Below are positions 14,053 to 20,750 of a stretch of 23,475 nt of DNA, piece by piece; within the stretch, counting starts at the first letter, position 1; each line of letters starts with the position of its first letter. The position numbers were made by a program, and so were the translations under genes. Source of the stretch: a virus; the IMG/VR virus record IMGVR_UViG_3300010354_000676, positions 1-23,475 of that record; one strand, given 5' to 3'. Below the pieces are notes generated by a model, which had not been told where the DNA came from, did no database searches, and saw only the letters and a list, made by a program, of their open reading frames with translations.

Positions 14053-15231
14053 ATGCTCAAGCTCGATCTCGGTGCAGGACGCACCCGCATTCCCGGCTAC
14101 ACGCCAATCGACGCAGCGATGGGACATGACGTCCGCGCGCTGCCATTCGCATCCAACGTCGCGGATGAGATCCGCGCGAGTCACGTACTCGAGCACATCC
14201 CGTTCCCGGAGGCGCGGCAGGTGCTCAAGCACTGGGTCGACGTCCTCAAGCCGGGCGGATGGCTCAAGGTCGCAGTCCCGAACTTCGACCTCATCGTCAA
14301 GTGGTACACCGAGGGTCGCGGCAGCGAGCTGAACCTCGAGGGGATGCTCATGGGCGGGCACTCCGACCACAACGATGCGCACCATGCGATCTACCAGATG
14401 CAGAAGCTCGAGGGGCTGCTCAAGGAGGCGGGGCTCGAGGACATCTGCCCGTGGGAAGGCGACGCGGACGACTGCTCACGGCATCCCGTGACGCTGAACC
14501 TCAAGGGACGCAAGCCGCACAAGCAGGTACCCGCAGAACTGCCCACGTACGACGACATGCACCTCGTGCAGACATGCCCGCGCCTTGGATTCACAGACCA
14601 CATGTACTGCGCGGCGATCGCCACCAAGTCGCTGGGCATCAACCTGACTCGGCACACTGGCGTCTTCTGGACGCAGGGCATCGACCGCGTGCTGTCCGAG
14701 GCGTCGCGCAACGACAAGCTCAAGTGGATCATCACGACCGACTACGACACGCTCTTCTGCGCCGAGGACATCGTGCGCATGCGCGAGATCGCCGAGCGCA
14801 TGGATCTGGACATTCTCGCGCCGATGCAGGCGGGACGCGAGCGCACCTCGCCGCTGCTGACGATGCGCGACGAGAACGGCAACCTCAAGACGGGCGTCCT
14901 GTCCACCGAGCTCGAGAAGGACGCCATTCAGGTCGCGACCGCGCACTTCGGGCTCACGCTGATCCGCCGCGAGGCGCTGCTCAAGGTCGAGCGCCCGTGG
15001 TTCGTCGGCGTGCCGGCGCCGGACGGGACTTGGGGCGAGGGCAGGGTCGACGACGACATCACCTTCTGGCGCCAGTGGGAGAAGGCCGGGCTCAAGGCGT
15101 GGCTCACGCCGAAGGTGCAGGTCGGGCACGCGGAGCTCGTGGTCGCGTGGGTCGACCGCGACCTGCGCCGGCAGTGGCAGTCCACGAGCGAGTACTACGC
15201 GCAGGGCAAGCCGTGGTACGCACGCTCCTAA
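14053..15231 (+). CDS. Fused SAM methyltransferase and glycosyltransferase-like protein
   Basis: Two enzyme domains are visible in 392 residues. Residues 1-155 look like a class I S-adenosylmethionine methyltransferase: Leu-Asp-Leu-Gly-Ala-Gly (4-9), acidic Asp20 after the second strand, Asp-Val-Arg-Ala-Leu-Pro-Phe (26-32), His-Val-Leu-Glu-His (44-48) and Leu-Lys-Pro-Gly-Gly (65-69). Residues 165-392 look like a GT-A glycosyltransferase: Thr-Thr-Asp230-Tyr-Asp232 as the metal/nucleotide-sugar DxD motif, Asp-Asp-Asp-Ile (333-336) and His359. The target is unknown; position suggests modification of virion proteins or of a sugar on them. The start at 14053 is set by the TATCGT element 6 nt upstream. 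The stop codon (15229-15231) is part of the next promoter element. Confidence 0.8.
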   Translation: MLKLDLGAGRTRIPGYTPIDAAMGHDVRALPFASNVADEIRASHVLEHIPFPEARQVLKHWVDVLKPGGWLKVAVPNFDLIVKWYTEGRGSELNLEGMLMGGHSDHNDAHHAIYQMQKLEGLLKEAGLEDICPWEGDADDCSRHPVTLNLKGRKPHKQVPAELPTYDDMHLVQTCPRLGFTDHMYCAAIATKSLGINLTRHTGVFWTQGIDRVLSEASRNDKLKWIITTDYDTLFCAEDIVRMREIAERMDLDILAPMQAGRERTSPLLTMRDENGNLKTGVLSTELEKDAIQVATAHFGLTLIRREALLKVERPWFVGVPAPDGTWGEGRVDDDITFWRQWEKAGLKAWLTPKVQVGHAELVVAWVDRDLRRQWQSTSEYYAQGKPWYARS

Positions 15232-15240
15232 TGTTGGGGC
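15229..15240 (+). promoter_or_regulatory. Late-type -10 element TAATGT overlapping a stop codon
   Basis: TAATGT (15229-15234) contains the TAA stop of the preceding gene and lies exactly 6 nt before ATG 15241. There is no good Shine-Dalgarno sequence. It would start the connector/tail transcript with a leaderless mRNA. Confidence 0.6.
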
Positions 15241-16104
15241 ATGCCTGTAGGAACCTACGCCCTCACCTCGCTCGCGAACCTCAAGTCGTGGATCGGGATC
15301 TCGACCAGCACGGATGACGCCGTGCTCGAGAAGGCGATCGACCGCGCGACGGCGCGCATCGAGTCGTACGTCGGTCGGCAGATCCTCTCGCGCACCTACG
15401 CGGAGTGGCGCAATGGGTGCGGCGTCGACACGATCCGCCTGCACCAATGGCCCGTGACGCAGGTCACCAACGTCTGGACGGGCAACTACGCGGCGCTTGT
15501 GGTGTCGAGCGCGCAGCCCACCGACATCCGCGCGAGCGTCTCGGTGAATCAGGAGACGGGCACGAACGCTGTCGCCCTGACGCGCACCGACTCGAGCGGC
15601 GTGACGACGGCGACGAGCCTGTCTCTCGCGACCTACCCGACGACGACGAGCCTCGCGACCGCCATCGGCTCGACGGCTGGCTACGCCTGCAGCCTCGGCA
15701 AGAACATCCGCTCGGTGCAGCTGCGTCCGCGCGCAGGCGCCGACACGATCCTTGCGACGGTGACGCTGTTCGCCGCCGACACCGCGAGCGAGTACACCTA
15801 CGACTACGACACCGGGCGCCTGTCGATCGATCCCTCGTGGTGGGCGCAGTGGCCGATGGACCGTGGCGTCATGCCCGACGCCGTGAAGAGCGTGCTCGTC
15901 GAGTACACCGCCGGCTACGCGACCGTGCCCGACGACATCGAGCAGGCGTGCATTGAGGTCGCCGCCATGATGTACCGCGACCGCCGCAGGGACTCGGGGC
16001 TCGCCTCGGAGAGCCTGGGCGACTACTCCTACACCCGCGCCAACCGCGCCGAGGTCGATGCGGTCATGGCAGGGCTCCTCTCGGATTGGCGGGAGATCTC
16101 GTGA
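15241..16104 (+). CDS. Head-tail connector (gp6-like) with inserted beta domain
   Basis: The ends match the HK97 gp6-type connector that docks under the portal: the N-terminal Leu-Ala-Asn-Leu-Lys-Ser-Trp-Ile ... Asp-Asp-Ala-Val-Leu helices (10-45), an Arg-Thr-Tyr-Ala-Glu-Trp strand, Leu-His-Gln-Trp-Pro-Val (67-72), Val-Glu-Tyr-Thr-Ala-Gly-Tyr (220-226) and the helix Asp-Asp-Ile-Glu-Gln-Ala-Cys. Connectors of this kind are often 100-200 residues; here 287, because a Thr/Ser/Ala-rich segment of about 90-110 residues (about 85-190) is inserted in the loop. The start is fixed by the leaderless layout. The stop overlaps the next GTG. Confidence 0.82.
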   Translation: MPVGTYALTSLANLKSWIGISTSTDDAVLEKAIDRATARIESYVGRQILSRTYAEWRNGCGVDTIRLHQWPVTQVTNVWTGNYAALVVSSAQPTDIRASVSVNQETGTNAVALTRTDSSGVTTATSLSLATYPTTTSLATAIGSTAGYACSLGKNIRSVQLRPRAGADTILATVTLFAADTASEYTYDYDTGRLSIDPSWWAQWPMDRGVMPDAVKSVLVEYTAGYATVPDDIEQACIEVAAMMYRDRRRDSGLASESLGDYSYTRANRAEVDAVMAGLLSDWREIS

Positions 16105-16454
16105 GCGTCGACAGCATGATCACGCAGTACGGGATCGCCGCGACCACCCAGCGCCCGACGACCACGGTCGACACGACTGGCTCGGTGATCAACACCTACA
16201 CGAACGCGATCACCGCCCTTACGGTCTACCTGCAGCAGCGCGGCGGCACCGAGACGGACATGATGGGCGCCCAGCGCAACACGCTAACCGCAGTAGGCTA
16301 CGTGCCCGTAGGAACGGCTATAAGCCCTCAGGATCGGCTCTACGTCGGGACGGTCTACTGGGACGTCCAAGAGGTGCGGACGCCTGACGAGCGCTCTGCG
16401 GGCGACGGCGTGGCTCATATGCGTCTAGAGCTGACAAGGACGCTGCCGCTCTAA
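16101..16454 (+). CDS. Putative head closure / head-tail joining protein
   Basis: The 117-residue protein starts with GTG 16101, which overlaps the previous stop and has GGGAG 5 nt upstream; ATG 16116 is a weaker alternative. Sequence pattern (Gln-Arg-Pro, alternating beta residues, Leu-Tyr-Val-Gly-Thr-Val-Tyr-Trp-Asp-Val near 90-100, ending Arg-Leu-Glu-Leu-Thr-Arg) fits the small beta-barrel head closure proteins that plug the connector and bind the tail. It sits in the expected slot between the connector and the tail completion protein. Family resemblance is moderate; position is the main support. Confidence 0.72.
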   Translation: MSVDSMITQYGIAATTQRPTTTVDTTGSVINTYTNAITALTVYLQQRGGTETDMMGAQRNTLTAVGYVPVGTAISPQDRLYVGTVYWDVQEVRTPDERSAGDGVAHMRLELTRTLPL

Positions 16455-17116
16455 TGCCTGCGCGCCATAACTTCAACTCTAACGAGATTAGGCGCCGCCT
16501 TGAGGTCGCCCTGTCCGAGGGCGCGAAGGTGGTCATGTTCGACCTGCAGGCGACGATGCGGAAGCTGCTTGACAATGAGGGTAAGGGCAGGATCTACAGC
16601 CGCAACAGGTCGGGCGTACGGATCATGGAGCGGCTTGGGCTCCGGGAAGGCCAGTTCATCTCGGAGGCCACGCGATCCCGCATCCTGTACGAGGGCGGCA
16701 GGCGGGCTAGGCGACCCCGTGGCGGGCAGTTCGGCGGCATGACCGCTACGGGTGGTCGCGTCATCTCGGCAGTCTCACAGGGCAGGCGCGCGGCTCCAGC
16801 GCCTGGAACATTCATCCCGGCGCGCGGGCTCCGCGAGAAGAGCGTTGGCATCCACCGCGCATCGCTGCCGGGCGACCCGCCCGCCAAGGACACGGGACGC
16901 CTCATCAACTCCACGCAGACCAAGCCCAAGCGCCTGCGCGAGGGAATCGGCGTCGGATGGCGCCTGACCCTTGGCGTCAAGTACGCGCGCTGGCTTGAGT
17001 ACGGGATTGGAGTCGGCCGGCGCCCGTTCGTTGCTCCGTCGATCCAAGCGACCCGATCGCGGGCACCGCAGCTCATGCGCACTATGCTTGCAAGGTTCGG
17101 ATTCAACGTGCCATGA
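16454..17116 (+). CDS. HK97 gp10-like tail completion / neck protein
   Basis: The 220-residue basic protein shows the signature of the HK97 gp10-like family near its C-terminus: Leu-Pro-Gly-Asp-Pro-Pro-Ala-Lys-Asp-Thr-Gly-Arg-Leu (about 138-150), Tyr-Ala-Arg-Trp-Leu-Glu-Tyr-Gly (about 177-184) and Arg-Arg-Pro-Phe-Val-Ala-Pro-Ser (about 189-196). These proteins act at the head-tail junction or in tail completion. The middle (about 50-130) is unusually long and rich in Arg and Gly. The ATG overlaps the previous TAA stop, and AAGGA lies about 12 nt upstream. The gene before is head closure and the gene after tail terminator, as expected. Confidence 0.85.
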   Translation: MPARHNFNSNEIRRRLEVALSEGAKVVMFDLQATMRKLLDNEGKGRIYSRNRSGVRIMERLGLREGQFISEATRSRILYEGGRRARRPRGGQFGGMTATGGRVISAVSQGRRAAPAPGTFIPARGLREKSVGIHRASLPGDPPAKDTGRLINSTQTKPKRLREGIGVGWRLTLGVKYARWLEYGIGVGRRPFVAPSIQATRSRAPQLMRTMLARFGFNVP

Positions 17117-17529
17117 AGCCAATAGCCGCCGCCATCCACACGAAGCTCGGGAGCGCGACGGGCGCAGGATCCTTCCATGCGCTTCTGGGCGGTCGGTACT
17201 ACCACGTTGAGGCGCCGCAGAACACCGCCTTCCCGCTCGCCGTCTGGACGCTTGACGCGGTCGACAATGACGACCAGTTCGGCGGCTCGCGAATACTGCG
17301 CGGGACGCTGACCTTTGACATCTACTGCGAGGGCAAGGCAGGCGCGGCGGCTGCAATGGACATCGAGGAAGCGCTCTACGCGCTGCTCGACCAGCAGGCG
17401 CTTGCGGTCAGCGGAGGCACGTACGGCAATGTCACGCTGCAGTGCATCTCGCGCGGTCTACCATCTGCGACAGACGAGTTCATGGTCATGAGCACCACCT
17501 ACAGCATCTTCACCACGAGGGTCGCCTAA
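17113..17529 (+). CDS. Tail terminator protein (gp11 / DUF3168-like)
   Basis: The 138-residue protein matches the small alpha/beta tail terminator family: an N-terminal helix (Met-Lys-Pro-Ile-Ala-Ala-Ala-Ile), a Pro-Leu-Ala-Val-Trp strand (about 40-45), Phe-Asp-Ile-Tyr-Cys-Glu-Gly followed by an Ala-rich helix ending Glu-Glu-Ala-Leu-Tyr-Ala-Leu-Leu, and a final beta strand before Thr-Arg-Val. It caps the tail tube and joins it to the head. The ATG overlaps the previous stop (ATGA) and the stop overlaps the next ATG (TAATG). Length is typical. Confidence 0.85.
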   Translation: MKPIAAAIHTKLGSATGAGSFHALLGGRYYHVEAPQNTAFPLAVWTLDAVDNDDQFGGSRILRGTLTFDIYCEGKAGAAAAMDIEEALYALLDQQALAVSGGTYGNVTLQCISRGLPSATDEFMVMSTTYSIFTTRVA

Positions 17530-17936
17530 TGGCAGCAATCAGCGGCAATACGGGCAACGTCAGCGGCAACGGCATCGTCGGCAACCTGAACACATGGAGC
17601 GCGACGATCTCGCGCGCCGTGTCTGACGTCACCGGATTCAACAACAGCGGCCGCAACCGAATCCTCGGCGTCTATGACCTCACCGGCAGCGCCGGCGGCA
17701 TCATGGACGACGGGTCAAGCCTGCTGTCGAGCAGTAATTTCGCGGCGTTCACCTCAGCGACCGGCGCCAACGTGATCCTCACGGCCGACAGCGGCAACGC
17801 GATCACGGCCGCCTGCGTCGTGTCCGACATCGCACTCGGGTCAAGCAAGGCCGGCGACGCGACGATCACATTTTCCTTCAGTCTCGCCTCGACGGTGACG
17901 ACAGGGACGCTGCCCTTCACGATCGCCTGGTCGTGA
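17529..17936 (+). CDS. Major tail tube protein
   Basis: The 135-residue product starts with the Gly-Asn-x-Gly-Asn-Val ... Gly-Asn-Leu-Asn-Thr-Trp-Ser-Ala-Thr-Ile pattern that opens small tail tube proteins, followed by Gly-Arg-Asn-Arg and alternating beta strands, with a beta-rich C-terminus. It would assemble as stacked hexameric rings around the tape measure. The gene lies directly after the tail terminator and before the tail assembly chaperones, as in lambda-like tails. GAGG is about 9 nt before the ATG. There is no extra Ig-like C-terminal domain. Confidence 0.8.
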   Translation: MAAISGNTGNVSGNGIVGNLNTWSATISRAVSDVTGFNNSGRNRILGVYDLTGSAGGIMDDGSSLLSSSNFAAFTSATGANVILTADSGNAITAACVVSDIALGSSKAGDATITFSFSLASTVTTGTLPFTIAWS

Positions 17937-17940
17937 CGCC

Positions 17941-18225
17941 ATGAGCAGGAGAGAGCCGACAGTCGTAGGGCTGCCGATTCCGGGATTTGCCGTCGCCGGC
18001 ATCACGACATCCGAGGACGACTGGGTCGTCACAGGCTCCTACCGCGGCGCGCCGTTCCGCAAGTACGTCACGCCGAACATCGACGCCGAGCATGCGATGC
18101 GCACAGCAGTTGCCGTGCTCGGGTTCGATCCCTCGGGCATCGAGTGGATACGCGCCGACCGGAGGCGCGATGTCGAGCACTGCGTGCGCCTCGATGGCGA
18201 TTGGCTACGATCGCGCGCACTATGA
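17941..18225 (+). CDS. Hypothetical protein, 94 aa
   Basis: Lies between the tail tube gene and the chaperone pair and overlaps the latter by ATGA (18222-18225). The protein has a beta-rich N-terminal half, with Trp-Val-Val-Thr-Gly-Ser-Tyr-Arg-Gly-Ala-Pro-Phe near 28-39, a helix with Ala-Met-Arg-Thr-Ala-Val near 52-60 and a charged Arg-rich C-terminus. I do not recognise the family. Its place would fit a tail assembly or tube-associated role. No clear Shine-Dalgarno sequence precedes the ATG, suggesting re-initiation after the tube gene 4 bp upstream. Confidence 0.6.
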   Translation: MSRREPTVVGLPIPGFAVAGITTSEDDWVVTGSYRGAPFRKYVTPNIDAEHAMRTAVAVLGFDPSGIEWIRADRRRDVEHCVRLDGDWLRSRAL

Positions 18226-18605
18226 GGGCTCCGCTCACCATCGGCTCGCTGACGCTGCGCTTCCTGACGCTGCGCGACTGGAATGACCTCACCATGCGGT
18301 GGCTTGCTGCGCGCCAGCAGGAGCACGAACAGGCGCTTCGCCGGTCGGGCGCAGGCCCGGCGGACATCGCGCGGGCGGTGCAGGAGTATGCGGACAGGCG
18401 CAGCGCCTACGCGCTCCTGCTCGAGATGTGCAAGACCTTCGACGGAGCGTGCATGATCCTCGAGCGCTCCGCGCAGAACGCCGGCATCGAGCGCGACCAC
18501 CTGCATGCGGCGATGGAGGGGCTCGACCCCGACGCCGTGGCGATCCTTGCCATGCGCGCGTGCGGATGGGAGATACGTCCGCAGGGCGAATCGGGAAACG
18601 CCTAG
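18222..18605 (+). CDS. Tail assembly chaperone, short (G-like) form
   Basis: The 127-residue helical protein is the zero-frame product in the classic slot before the tape measure gene. It starts with a small beta part (Ile-Gly-Ser-Leu-Thr-Leu-Arg-Phe-Leu) and is then all helix, with many Ala, Arg, Glu and Cys at 67, 75 and 116. By analogy with lambda gpG it should bind the tape measure protein during tail assembly and not enter the virion. The last codons before its TAG stop hold a slippery heptamer that lets some ribosomes make the longer form. Alternative: two unrelated overlapping genes, which the frameshift signal makes unlikely. Confidence 0.8.
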   Translation: MRAPLTIGSLTLRFLTLRDWNDLTMRWLAARQQEHEQALRRSGAGPADIARAVQEYADRRSAYALLLEMCKTFDGACMILERSAQNAGIERDHLHAAMEGLDPDAVAILAMRACGWEIRPQGESGNA

Positions 18606-18817
18606 AGCCGCCGTCCGACGAGGACTGGCGGCGGCACATCGCGCTCGTCGCGCGCTACCTGCCGGGATTCGGGAATCCGCTTGACATGACGCTGCCTGAG
18701 CTGGAGGGCTGGGCGGACGCGCTCGCGCACATCCTCGAGCGCGAGAACGGGACGTCCGGGGACGCCGTTGACCATCGCGCTAGAGTAGAGGCTGAGATGC
18801 GGAGACTCCACGGATGA
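18222..18817 (+). CDS. Tail assembly chaperone, long (GT-like) form by -1 frameshift
   Basis: Reading 18222-18599 and then, after a one-base backward shift, 18599-18817 gives a 198-residue fusion: 126 residues shared with the short form plus 72 new ones. The added part is helical, with Trp-Arg-Arg-His, Leu-Pro-Gly-Phe-Gly-Asn-Pro-Leu and Leu-Glu-Gly-Trp-Ala-Asp. The second frame has no good start codon of its own near 18599, which supports shifting. In lambda the GT form links the tape measure to tube subunits. The final stop overlaps the ATG of the tape measure-like gene. Confidence 0.82.
18593..18632 (+). promoter_or_regulatory. Programmed -1 frameshift signal: slippery site plus hairpin
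   Basis: GGGAAAC at 18593-18599 is in the right phase (G GGA AAC) for simultaneous slippage of two tRNAs. The zero-frame stop TAG is at 18603-18605. After a 7-nt spacer, GCCGCCGTCC (18607-18616) pairs with GGAC and GGCGGC (18622-18625 and 18627-18632) around a GACGA loop with one bulged T, a stimulatory hairpin at the classic distance. Lambda uses the related GGGAAAG at the same place in its tail genes. Confidence 0.87.
18769..18786 (+). promoter_or_regulatory. Possible internal promoter TGAC-N8-TAGAGT
   Basis: TGAC (18769-18772), 8 nt, then TAGAGT (18781-18786) repeats the exact arrangement found at 1078-1095. It lies within the end of the chaperone gene and uses rare-looking codons there (AGA, GTA). 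If active it would transcribe the tape measure-like gene, whose ATG is 27 nt further on. Confidence 0.25.
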
Positions 18818-19464
18818 GCATGGCAGGGAATCCCTCGCTGATCGTTGATGTGGTCGCCAACAACGCGCAGCTCGGCAATGGCCTTCGTGCCGCCGAAGCA
18901 CAGGTGACCGCATCGGCATCGAGAATGGGCACGCTTGTCGATGCCCAGATGGGCAAGTTCGGCTCGCAGCTCGTCGGCACGCTCTCTCGCGGATTGAGCG
19001 CCATGATGGCGATACAGGCTGCGGATGCCGCCATCCGCGCCACGACGGAAGCCTTCAGGAACAACCGGGACATACCCGACGCGATCCTCGAGTCGATGCA
19101 GAGGACGTTCTCGTCGGTGCCCATCTTCGGCGCCATACAGGATGCGCTAATACCGCTCGGCGAAAGGCTCGGCACCTCGATCGCGCAGAGCGCCGTAGGC
19201 GTCATGCAGCGCGAGTTCGGGATGTTCGCCGGCATGACGTTCTCTGATCGCGGGAACGAGCCGCTCATCGCCGAGAGGACTGCCGAGCTCGAGCGCCTGC
19301 GCCGGCAGGCGAGCATGGCAAGCGTCGAGACGGTAGATACGGCGATCGGTCGCTTCCGCGTCGCCACGGACACGGACAAGGCGCAGCAGGAGCAGGTGGA
19401 GATCCTGCGCCGCATCGAGTCGATCATGCAGGAGCTCGGCATGCAGGTGAAGGGCGCAAACTGA
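18814..19464 (+). CDS. Very short tape measure-like protein
   Basis: The gene directly after the chaperone pair is normally the tape measure. The 216-residue product starts like one (Leu-Ile-Val-Asp-Val-Val-Ala-Asn-Asn-Ala-Gln-Leu, then a helix of Ala/Gln/Ser), has a hydrophobic stretch (about 55-85) and a moderately hydrophobic Gly/Phe/Met region (about 95-150), and ends in a coiled coil (about 150-212). Tape measures generally run 600 to over 2,000 residues, with tail length proportional at about 0.15 nm per residue; this one would set a tail near 30 nm. It could instead be a different core or pilot protein. The ATG overlaps the previous stop (ATGA). Confidence 0.6.
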   Translation: MSMAGNPSLIVDVVANNAQLGNGLRAAEAQVTASASRMGTLVDAQMGKFGSQLVGTLSRGLSAMMAIQAADAAIRATTEAFRNNRDIPDAILESMQRTFSSVPIFGAIQDALIPLGERLGTSIAQSAVGVMQREFGMFAGMTFSDRGNEPLIAERTAELERLRRQASMASVETVDTAIGRFRVATDTDKAQQEQVEILRRIESIMQELGMQVKGAN

Positions 19465-19465
19465 C

Positions 19466-20353
19466 ATGGCAATCACAGAGCTCGCCAATTCGCGGACGAT
19501 CGCCTACAACAACGGGAATCCCGTCGGGATCCGCGAGTACTACGCCCACCCGTACGAAACCGAGAAGGGGGTCATAGACGAGTACCTGAGCGGCAACCTG
19601 CCGCAGAAGATGACCCCGTGGCCGTCGACGGGATTCTTCACGCCACCTGTCTCGCTCTACGTGCAGGACTTCGAGCTCCGGCGCGACCCCAACGTCCCCG
19701 AGGGCTGGTACGTCACCATCACCTACCGCGAGCGCGGTGACGCTGCGCTCACGCCGGCGCTGACGCCCAACGACGTCGGGTACATGACGATGCGCCTATC
19801 GGTCGAGGCGAGGTTCCAGGATGTGTGGCGCCAGTGGTGGTCTGACGAGGAGACGAATGCGCAGGCCGGAACAGGCAAGCTCGACGAGTTCGCGCGCCCG
19901 CTCTACAGCGTCGGCACGCAGGACAGCGATATCGGCGGCAGGAAGGTCGACGTCGCAGGGCAGCCGACGAGCATCATGCGGCACATGCAGCGCATGCAGC
20001 TCGAGCTCGTGACGGGCGCCTTCCCGTCCGCTGCCGCATATCGCGCCTATCTCGGCGTGCGCAATCTGACGACGTTCCTTGGCGCCCCTGCCGGGACTCT
20101 CGTGTTCACAGGCGCAGATGCGGCGATGGTCAGCCCCGGAAAGTGGCAGGTGACCTTTGCCTTCGACGTCGACTACTTCTTCCACCTGCAGCAGGTCGCC
20201 AAGCGCAATCTCAACGGCAGCATCCTCCTCGACGGCGAGACAGGCGGATCGGTGCAGGGCACAGGGCACGCGAAGATCGTGTCATGGGTGCAGCCGTTCC
20301 CGATCGTCAAGGAGATGCGCGGGCTCAATTCGTACTTCGTGTCGCTACCCTGA
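19466..20353 (+). CDS. Unrecognised virion-like protein, 295 aa (distal tail candidate)
   Basis: The gene begins 1 bp after the tape measure-like gene, where lambda-like phages have distal tail or tip genes. The sequence has mixed alpha/beta character, with many Tyr/Trp/Phe and strands such as Gly-Trp-Tyr-Val-Thr-Ile-Thr-Tyr-Arg near 80-90 and Trp-Gln-Val-Thr-Phe-Ala-Phe-Asp-Val-Asp-Tyr-Phe-Phe near 228-240. No signal peptide, membrane helix or Cys. It ends with strongly aromatic strands. I cannot place it in a family; a distal tail or baseplate role is inferred from position alone. GTGAAGGG lies about 14 nt before the ATG. Confidence 0.6.
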   Translation: MAITELANSRTIAYNNGNPVGIREYYAHPYETEKGVIDEYLSGNLPQKMTPWPSTGFFTPPVSLYVQDFELRRDPNVPEGWYVTITYRERGDAALTPALTPNDVGYMTMRLSVEARFQDVWRQWWSDEETNAQAGTGKLDEFARPLYSVGTQDSDIGGRKVDVAGQPTSIMRHMQRMQLELVTGAFPSAAAYRAYLGVRNLTTFLGAPAGTLVFTGADAAMVSPGKWQVTFAFDVDYFFHLQQVAKRNLNGSILLDGETGGSVQGTGHAKIVSWVQPFPIVKEMRGLNSYFVSLP

Positions 20354-20362
20354 GAAGGACAT

Positions 20363-20746
20363 ATGGCAAACGAGATCACACTCACCGTGAACATGAGCGT
20401 CGCCAAGGGCTCGCTCCGCTACACATTCTCGCCACCTACGGCGAACATCAACCTCACAGGCAACGCGGCGGCTGGCGGCGTGCAGAACGTCAGCACGGCG
20501 ACCGAGGCGCTCCTGCTCATCGATGTGACGACGCGCGGGATGGCGAACTTCGTGAACCTGACGTCAGGCACGGAGGTCGAGCTCGGAACCTGGGACGGCA
20601 CAAACTTCAACCCGTTCCAGCAGCTCAACGCCGGCGAGCCTGCGGTGCTCAGGCTTTCCGCATCGAGCGGCACGAGCCCGGTCGCGAGGGTGATCGAGCC
20701 GACAAACGGCACGGCAAACATCCAGTGGCAGGTGTTCTCGGAGTGA
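20363..20746 (+). CDS. Unrecognised small beta-rich virion-like protein, 127 aa
   Basis: GAGAAGGA just before ATG 20363 is one of the best ribosome binding sites in the tail region. The product is rich in Thr, Asn, Ala and Val with alternating strands throughout, no Cys, no signal peptide and no membrane helix. Composition and place suggest a structural component of the tail tip or a small decoration. It shares this beta-rich, Asn/Thr-rich character with the 107-residue product coded at 21619, so the two could be structural relatives, but I see no convincing shared motif. Confidence 0.6.
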   Translation: MANEITLTVNMSVAKGSLRYTFSPPTANINLTGNAAAGGVQNVSTATEALLLIDVTTRGMANFVNLTSGTEVELGTWDGTNFNPFQQLNAGEPAVLRLSASSGTSPVARVIEPTNGTANIQWQVFSE

Positions 20747-20750
20747 CACG

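Noticed and set aside
14259-15317. 352-codon plus-strand frame overlapping the same gene
   Set aside because: Out-of-frame shadow rich in Arg, Ala, Gln and His; it runs across the next gene start and shows no motifs.
14476-15447. 323-codon minus-strand frame over the methyltransferase/glycosyltransferase
   Set aside because: Antisense shadow; biased Arg/Val/Leu composition and it ignores the promoter and gene boundary at 15229-15241.
18206-18221. TACGAT before the chaperone ATG as another leaderless promoter
   Set aside because: It lacks the final GT, the spacer is 10 nt and the gene already overlaps the previous stop, so coupling explains it.
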